A DNA stretch of 64,000 bases from NCBI GenBank assembly GCA_026936325.1, contig JAPTHN010000004.1:34835776-34899775 (forward strand). The letters run 5' to 3'. This DNA is from Platynereis dumerilii. Its lineage: Eukaryota; Annelida; Polychaeta; Phyllodocida; Nereididae. Of this stretch, positions 57,330 to 64,000 are shown piece after piece. Both the position numbers and the translations under genes were made by a program. Below the pieces are notes generated by a model. The model had not been told where the DNA came from and ran no database searches. It saw nothing but the letters and a program-made list of their open reading frames with translations. Position 1 is the stretch's first letter. Every line of letters starts with the position of its first letter.

Positions 57330-57545
57330 TTTGGCTGATCGGAATAGTAAGAATGGAAGAATGGTTTGGGCTATACGTCCTGTATTTATCACTGGGTAGG
57401 TTAGTTAGGACAGGAGGAGTACACCGCAATGAGGTTAAGAATTGATGTCAAACATATAATAGGCCTGGATGACCAGACAAGAGCTGGATTCGTACCTAGC
57501 ACCCAGCAATTGGCAGCTCTGCCACTAGACCAACCCGACTCTCCC
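57330..57545 (-). mobile_element. tRNA-derived SINE, copy 4 (right arm)
   Basis: Minus-strand body words (complements of gtcctgtatttatcac and taggacaggaggagta) and the head relic (ctctgccactagaccaac) correspond to copy 2. It has an extra catataataggcctgg segment. Confidence 0.8.
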
Positions 57546-57559
57546 AGAACATTAAGGTG

Positions 57560-57870
57560 TTGCCAAAGGTGATCCCTTTGCTATGCAAGATTATGTGAGA
57601 CTCATATAGCATTGTAGGTTTTGCAAGATATAAATTGCAAAACAAAAGACCAATTTAGAATTATATGTGAAACATACAAAATTGTAGTCTTCGCAAGGTA
57701 TAAAATTGTGAAACAAACAAGCAATTCAAGATTATATGTGACTCATACAACATTGTAGTTTTTGCTGGATATAAAATAGTGAAACAAACACTTCAAGATC
57801 ATATGTGACTTATACAAAAGTTTAGTTTTTGCAAGATATAAAATAGTGAAACAAACCAGCAATTCAAAGT
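57560..57870 (-). repeat. 70-bp tandem repeat, right arm
   Basis: Four units with ttgcaagatataaa, gtgaaacaaac and caagattatatgtgac are the inverted equivalents of 42,596-42,875, with more variation in unit length. Confidence 0.85.
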
Positions 57871-58384
57871 ACTGAAAGGGTAAAGTAGTGGCTGATTCTT
57901 CCTTCCTGTTTGGGGAGTCCTACTTTAATTTGAGTTGTACTGTAAAACTTTCATTCCAATTTCTTCTGTGAAACTTAGGAACGACAACATTTGTGGAGGA
58001 GCCAAAACTTTTACTAAAAGAAAAGCAGAAATATATAATTCAATTAGGCTTACATTATTATTCAGTCCATTTTAGAGCTGCAAATTAGTTTCAAAATATG
58101 TTTAATATATTAATATTTTACTCAATACAACAAAATGTACAATTGAGGAGTTGATAATTAAATGGAAAAGGAAACCATTAAAGATAGACAAACTCTAGGG
58201 AAGAAAATTTCCAATTGATAGAATTGAAAAGGAAACCAAATATCATTAGAAATAAACAAATTGATGTGTATCAATATAGAATGTATAAACAGATATGAAT
58301 AAACATTATTTTAAAAGTCAAAATCACACATAATAATTATGATTATGATATATATACCAATTATATTAACATATTAATACACAC

Positions 58385-59987
58385 TAGGGTGGCCCTTAAA
58401 AAAAAAAGTTTGAAATTTATATGGGCCACCCCCTCAAATGATGCCTATTATGGTAAAAATAGGCTGTGTAAAATCTCATTCAAATTGGTTAACATTTAGA
58501 GGTGGCCCACGGGCCTTGAAATTCTTGCATTTCAGTCATGATTCCGTACGTTCGCCGACCCGCGGTATTGTATAACTAAGCCAATTCAAATCATGCAACA
58601 ATATAATTAGATTTTTTGAACAGGGCTGGATGAGAGCTTCATTTTGAGTACCAACTTGGATGGTCTATGACCATTATTTAGGAACCTCAAGAACCATACG
58701 TCATTAGTTCTTTTCAAAATTGTTTGTGTTGATACATGACGGCTCCAAATTCAATCTGGGGCAATAATTCTTTACCAGACCTTGTAAAATGGACTACCAA
58801 TGAGGGCAGCTGCTTGTTCTGATCACTGTTTAAGGTAAATTATGAAAAAACCCTTTCACAGTCTGGTGTAGGAATAATTTCATAAAGCTGTGATGATTTT
58901 GAAAAATGTACGTAAGGAGTCAATGTGTCAATTGTCAATGTGTTGGTTTTACAAAAAAATCACTGCAGGATCTTATTTTCCCATATTCTTTTATCAAAGT
59001 TGGTGATTCTTTTCCCATGGGGCCAGTAGGGTTACTTCTGTGTCAAATTTAACAGCATTTCTTGTTATATTTTTCTTCACAAATTTGGCATTGATTTGAA
59101 TCTGGTTGTTCATTACTACTGACTGGCAAGTCTCTTGTCAAGTTGTGCCATAAAAACAGCTAGACCAGTGAGTGACATACAGGTTCTGTTCAGGTCTACC
59201 AAATATTTGCAAGATATTCTGACATGCAATTATTCACATATTATAAAAAAGGCAAATTCATTAACAACGGCGTCGTTACAGGAAAAATTTCAAAGGTTGA
59301 CTTTGATATAATTCCCTAAGAATGCATTGGGGGAGTGCTGTAAGCTCAGTTGGGAGTGGTCTGGGTTTTCAAAAACTGGGTTTGATCTAACATTGGCTAT
59401 CAATTGAACCCATATTCAATTTTTACAGCAGTTTCAACCATGCTGTTCATACTTATCTTGTCCTGGTGATTAGCCTACCGGCCACATAAATGTGGGATAT
59501 AAAGCCCTAAGCATTATATTATGAAAGTGTTTTAATCTAAGGCTAAAACTCCCTGCATCTGCTCTCTTGCACCAAATAACACTCCGTTAATTATCATCTG
59601 CCAAAAGAACAAATCATCTGAGATTAAAGGGAAGTCAAGCGAACATGAGGATTTCAGCAAATTTCAGTTGAACATTCCAAATATAAAATCATCACAGACC
59701 ATCCAAGTTGGTACTCAAAATGAAGCTCTAATTAAGGCCAGTTCAACCATGCCATTTATTTTGTTGTATCATTTGAATTGGCAAAATAATACAGAACCGC
59801 GAGTTAACAAAAGAAGAGAATTACGCCAGAAACATAAAAACTTAAAGGGCGGTGGGCCACCTTTAAATATTAACCGATTTACCTGAAAATTTGCATGCAT
59901 CATTTTTCCATAATTGGCATCATTTCAGAGGGTGGCCCACCAATATTTCAAACTTTTATTTTTTACTATGCTTTAAGGGCCACCCTA
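58385..59987. mobile_element. 1.6-kb hAT-like element with 8-bp TSD atacacac
   Basis: The inverted ends tagggtggcccttaaa and tttaagggccacccta are flanked by perfect atacacac (58,377-58,384; 59,988-59,995). Long subterminal inverted repeats run about 300 bp in (agcttcattttgagtaccaa with ttggtactcaaaatgaagct). The left arm of the segmental duplication lacks it at about 42,065. The interior carries a SINE (59,338-59,520) and no transposase, so it is non-autonomous. Confidence 0.9.
59338..59520 (+). mobile_element. tRNA-derived SINE, copy 5 (degenerate)
   Basis: The head relic gtaagctcagttgggag and gggtttgatct stand for the A and B boxes. The body words ttgtcctggtgattagccta and gggatataaagcccta match the family. 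It lies inside the hAT element and has travelled with it or inserted into it. Confidence 0.65.
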
Positions 59988-60391
59988 ATACACACAATTA
60001 TTATGATTATAATATCTATCAATTATATACATATTCATGGTTTGTCATTCCAGAACTGAAAAAAATACTTATACAAAAAAGATCTGATATATGGTCGCTG
60101 ATCAGAGGAAATTTGGGCTACAGTTGATGAATGTCAAGTGATTACAGAATTGGACTAAAATGTTTGTTGTAAAGATCCGACCAGTCAAATTCACATATAC
60201 TCTGATGATATTAAGGTTCAACTGTAAACATTTTCAAAAAACACAAAGCTATGAAAAAGATAATAAATTGAAGATTAGAAAAGTTAGCAATCATCAAACT
60301 TATTCCAAACCAGACTGACCTTTTGCTAATGAGTAACGACTATATCATTTCATGGTACAGACGTGTTTATTGCAGTTAACAAGTTCAATTA

Positions 60392-61325
60392 CCGTAATAA
60401 GGGGTGAATCTGGACACAGGGGTGAATCGGGACAGAACAGGGACGTGTGTTATTTCTTAAAAATAAACTACTTCTACTTTACCCAGGGTATTAACTTTTG
60501 GCACATTTATAGTTCACATATTTGCGCATATTGTGGTGGGATTTCAGACCTCTAACTGCAGGCAGTGAGGAGCTGCAGCACCTGAAACTTGGCCCTGCAT
60601 AATTAGAATTTTGACAAACTGGTCAAAACTTTGCTAATTCATCAAAAAGTATAAACACTAGAGCCATCAAACTCACAGGACACTTTTTTAAAATTTAAAA
60701 TGGTTTAAGGGGACCAGAAAAGTAGACTAGACATGGGGATTATGCATGTTTGGTCATGGGTTCGGCTCCAGGTCAATGGCAAGTTTCGGAAATAATCAAA
60801 ATATATTCTACCAATTTTCATCTGAGTGTGCTATCATGGCTTTTTGATAAATCTTGTAGAACTAAGCATCATTTATTATGGATTTAGTCCAGAATTATTA
60901 ATCATCAGCAAAATTAGCAGAAAACTACAGTATTTGATTTTTTTCTGTCATTTATAACTTTTTTAAAAATCTGTATATTGTCAATGGAAATGATTTTATA
61001 TTTTCCTCGAAATAAATATTTTGCATATTGATGATGTTTTCTAATGTTTAGCCATAAGAAGCAATCACTTAAAAGAAGCTAGAAAGTATTGATTGTGGAA
61101 ATAATGGAGTGTCCCGATTCACCCCATACTGTGGGGTGAATTTGGACAGTGGTTTTTTTGGCCCTGAGCATTGGGAATATAAGATATCCTACCAAGCTGC
61201 AGTGGGAACTTTGTCCTTGTCAGCTCGGACACAATTTGACACCATATTTCAATTTCTGAGTTGATTTTTGTCTATGCTATCACAGAAAAACTGCCAATTC
61301 TGTCCCGATTCACCCCATATTACGG
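60392..61325. mobile_element. 0.93-kb TA-flanked element built on a ggggtgaatcgggaca phrase
   Basis: The ends ccgtaataaggggtgaatc and gattcaccccatattacgg are inverted and flanked by TA (60,390-60,391; 61,326-61,327). The phrase ggggtgaat(c/t)(t/g)ggacag recurs near both ends and once internally as an inverted pair (61,110-61,153). The organisation equals that of 35,775-37,108 with a different phrase. No transposase is encoded. Confidence 0.85.
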
Positions 61326-61327
61326 TA

Positions 61328-61739
61328 CATCTAATTTTTCTGTGCTATTATTTGTGCAGAAATGCTTATTGCAGTTCTGGAGTGACAACCCATATGTCTT
61401 TTTTATATACACAATTTTTCTTTGGCCTGCCATAAACAGCCCATGAGCAGAGACGTGTTGGGGAACATTACTCAAGGTTCCCATACCACAGCCACAGGTG
61501 TCACAATCATCAACAAAAGCTTATCATTAGCTCACCACGCTTATTCATGTGTGTTGTAAAATATCTTTGTTGTCAATAAAATAATAGACAGGACAGAGCC
61601 ACCGGCTCACCAAGCGAAGCAAGGTGTCTCGTCCCTTAAGGCTAACATGTGAGCGATCCAGATGGTTCAATCAAACATTGTGATTCAGACATCCCATAAT
61701 ATGATTCTAGCATTTTTTTCTCGTCACGCGTGACTACTT
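61328..61739. other. right-arm-specific stretch
   Basis: gcagttctggagtgacaacc (61,370) resembles the anchor agttctggaatgacaaac of the left arm, so part of the arm may be duplicated here. No gene is seen. Confidence 0.45.
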
Positions 61740-62110
61740 CGTGACTACAATAAATGTTTGAAAAAATTTTTTTTACCATAAATGTTCGAAAATTTTTTTT
61801 TTTTTACCATAAATGTTGAAAAAAAAAGAAAATTTGTTTTTACCATAAATGTTCGAGAAAAACATTTTTTTCCAAAAAATAAAAGATGTTAAAACAAACA
61901 AAATTTTACCATAAAAGTGAGAATAAAAAAAAAATGTTCGAAAAATTTTTTTTCCAAAAAAAACCATTTCCTGGAAAAAAAAAAGTTTGAGAAAACAATA
62001 ATTTTTGAAAAAAAAAATATCCCAAAAGAAAAAAAGTAAAAAAAAAAATTTTATACTAAAAAAAAAATTTCCAAAAAATTATATTTTCCCTCAAGACTTT
62101 TTTTGAGCAT
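61740..62110. repeat. A/T-rich low-complexity block with accataaatgttcgaaaaa units
   Basis: Five to six irregular units of ttttaccataaatgttcgaaaa separated by poly-A or poly-T. Frames rich in Phe/Lys over it are composition effects. Slippage and assembly error are both likely here. Confidence 0.8.
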
Positions 62111-62279
62111 TTTCTTTTGGAATATTACCTGTACACCCTATTTCTCTTTTTTTTTCTCCGAACTTCTTATTGAACAAACCAGACTACAAAAATGAATTTC
62201 GAGAAATAATATTTATTTCTTGCATTCTGGCGGTCCCGTCTTCATGCTTTGGCATTTACATATTATCTATATATATATT

Positions 62280-62520
62280 GTTAGATTCCAACTCCCTCAT
62301 AAGACCTCAACTCAATCATCATGAGAGCTCATATCTCTTATAATTAGAGCTTCTTTCCTTATTGTTAAATCTCACATCTCTTATTCTTAGATCTCACAAC
62401 TCTAATAACTAGATCTCACTTCTGTTATCAGATCTCACATCTTTTATCATTAGATCTTACATCTTTTATCATTAGATCACACATATCATATCATTAGATC
62501 TCACAACTTGTATTGTCAAC
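62280..62520. repeat. about 22-bp minisatellite, atctcacatctcttatcatt
   Basis: Around ten imperfect copies of agatctcacatctcttatca. The left arm keeps only two near 41,945-41,980 (in complement), so the array grew after the duplication, or contracted there. Confidence 0.85.
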
Positions 62521-63009
62521 TGGATAAAATAGATGGGATTAATTCAATTCATATTCAAAAACATGCATGAATAAGGTTTATTTTCTTACCTATCTGCTTT
62601 GTTGACGCCTTACAGCCAGATACCAAAATTCATTCGTGCCTGCAAGTGTCAGAATGCTAAATGAAATGACTGTGTGATTGTAATGATGACATTGTGTATG
62701 TCTGTTGCTTGTATGTGTCTGGGTGGTTTGTCTGTATGTTCAAGTGTGGTTGAATGTTGTTGCTGTATGTCTATGCCTGTTTGAGTATTGTGACGTGTGA
62801 ATGTCATGTTTGTACAAGGCAAGTTTCATGCACAGCCTGGATAATAGGGTATTTATCATTATTGGTAATTATTATTGATGTTCACTTTTATGATAATATA
62901 AAGGAGATGTTTAGCACCTTGAATTCTGAGACTAAAAGCAATGTGTTAATGATTGGAATGCATATGGCGTATGGCATTCTCTAGTTCCAGTAATTGTACA
63001 TATTGTGTG

Positions 63010-63365
63010 TCATTGACAAATTGAGTGTCACTGACAAATTGTGTCATTGAGAAATTGTGTGTCACTGACAAATTGTATGTCTTGACAAATTGTGTGTCAC
63101 TAACATATTGTGAGTCATTGACAAATTGTGTGTCACTGACAAATTGTTTGTCATTGACAAATTGTATGTCACTGACAGATTGTGGGTCATTGACAAATTG
63201 TGTGTCACTGACATATTGTGTGTCATTGACAAATTGTGTGTCACTGACAGATTGTGTCTGACAAATTGAGTGTCACTGACATATTGTGCTTCATTGATGT
63301 GTCATTGACAAATTGTGTGTCACTGACATATTGTTTGTCATCGACAAATTTTGTGTCACTGACAT
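63010..63365 (+). repeat. 16-17-bp satellite, right copy
   Basis: About twenty copies of tcactgacaaattgtgtg alternate with tcattgacaaattgtgtg. This is the inverted counterpart of 40,216-40,700 and the outer limit of the segmental duplication. The alternation of the two variants suggests a 33-34-bp higher-order unit that is absent from the left array. Confidence 0.9.
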
Positions 63366-64000
63366 ATGGATCTTCGGGAGGCAAAGTGAACCAACCCTGA
63401 ATTTTGGCATTTCCATGTTTCAATGATTTTGGGCATACAATTGTGTTCTCTATCTGATGGTTAGGTGACCTAGCTTAATTTCCAATAGCAAGGCTATTTT
63501 TATAGGGGGGTGAACCAACCCAATGCGGCCAAAAGTCAGCTTAGTCGCAAGCAAAGTGAACCAACCCACACATCTCAAGGCAAAGTGAACCAACCCACAC
63601 ATCTCAAGGCAAAGTGAACCAACCCATAAATTTCAAGACAAAGTGAACCAACCCGTGTTTTGATCATTATAGCTGCAATTGCACCTCTCATAATGAGGCT
63701 GATCAATTAATTTTCGTCCAAAGACTATAAGTACCCACCCTGGTTGATATTAGGTCTTTTTTAGCCATCTGGCTGACCACCAATGCCATTCATTGGGTCG
63801 AGGATTGAGTATTAAGGTAAAGTGAACCAACCCAAGCAACCATCATTTTGTGGCTAGGTGAACAAACCCATACGTTGAACTTTCTCGGAAGACTATGCTC
63901 TCCAGAGTGAGGCTAATTAATTCATTTGCCACAGTGAAGTTGTGATGGTCATGAAAGATCTGAAATTAAGTGCAAATATTAATTCATTTGGTAAATTTAA
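63365..64000. mobile_element. start of a phrase-repeat element, aaagtgaaccaaccc type (runs off the window)
   Basis: It starts with atggatcttcgggaggcaaa and the word gtgaaccaaccctgaa, identical to the outer arm of the hairpin at 51,968-52,228. The phrase (c)aaagtgaaccaaccca recurs at about 63,549, 63,583, 63,610, 63,638, 63,819 and, degenerate, at 63,853. Three copies form a 27-bp tandem. No coding sequence is visible in the part present; the other end lies outside. Confidence 0.7.

Larger units (their letters stand above)
56925..63365 (-). repeat. right arm of the inverted segmental duplication
   Basis: This is the reverse partner of 40,216-43,690. It is enlarged by insertions not seen in the left arm: the hAT element at 58,385-59,987 and a block from about 60,065 to 62,280 that includes the element at 60,392-61,325 and an A/T block. 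The shared SINE and 70-bp repeats are in mirrored order. The arms enclose about 13.2 kb of non-duplicated sequence. Confidence 0.85.

Noticed and set aside
61740-62110. Phe/Lys-rich protein frame
   Set aside because: A product of poly-A/poly-T low-complexity sequence with uncertain assembly.
1-64000. LTR retroelements, Polintons or toxin genes
   Set aside because: No long direct terminal repeats bounding coding regions, and no integrase, protease, capsid or toxin motifs were recognised.

Overview
The window looks like AT-rich, gene-poor genomic DNA from a marine deuterostome invertebrate, most likely an echinoderm or hemichordate. This rests on the frequent taggcct/aggcctat words, tRNA-derived SINEs, CR1/jockey-like LINE fragments, a spliced leucine-rich-repeat gene and a very dense load of non-autonomous DNA transposons. 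The phylum is an inference; no marker gene fixes it. No bacterial operons, CRISPR arrays, rRNA or free-standing tRNA genes were seen, and no LTR retroelement, Polinton or toxin gene was recognised.

Only one intact host gene is convincing. It is a two-coding-exon, plus-strand gene (37,756-40,112) for a secreted protein with about nine leucine-rich repeats, a cysteine-rich LRR cap and a PAN/Apple-like C-terminus. Its intron is largely filled by a minisatellite. Decayed coding traces occur in a dispersed repeat family (called R1/R2 here): zinc-finger-like words near 49.3 kb and a conserved, unrecognised peptide near 11.1 and 15.8 kb.

Layout. 0-2.7 kb: R1/R2 repeats and a 55-bp minisatellite. 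2.75-10.2 kb: two about 3.6-kb transposon-like units in head-to-head inverted orientation, nearly identical, 203 bp apart. 11-18.1 kb: a tandem duplication of R1; its first copy carries two insertions for which the second copy is the empty site. 18.3-20.8 kb: a foldback element, then an R2 copy. 20.8-27.7 kb: a 6.8-kb foldback element inserted in R2 at a TA and itself tandemly duplicated; one internal copy holds a minisatellite-bearing MITE. 28-37 kb: a SINE, four hAT-type MITEs with visible terminal repeats and possible or clear target duplications, a second minisatellite MITE, a hammerhead-like motif and a TA-flanked element built from a repeated phrase. 37.7-40.1 kb: the LRR gene. 40.2-43.7 and 56.9-63.4 kb: arms of an old inverted segmental duplication that share satellites and a SINE but differ by later insertions. 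44-57 kb between the arms: R2 copies, two LINE fragments, an R1 copy with zinc-finger traces, hAT and foldback MITEs, and a 125-bp-stem hairpin. 63.4-64 kb: start of an element rich in the word aaagtgaaccaaccc.

The genes do not form a pathway. The window is best read as a transposon graveyard with a few very young insertions. Its main value is that tandem and inverted duplications provide internal empty-site controls for several elements.
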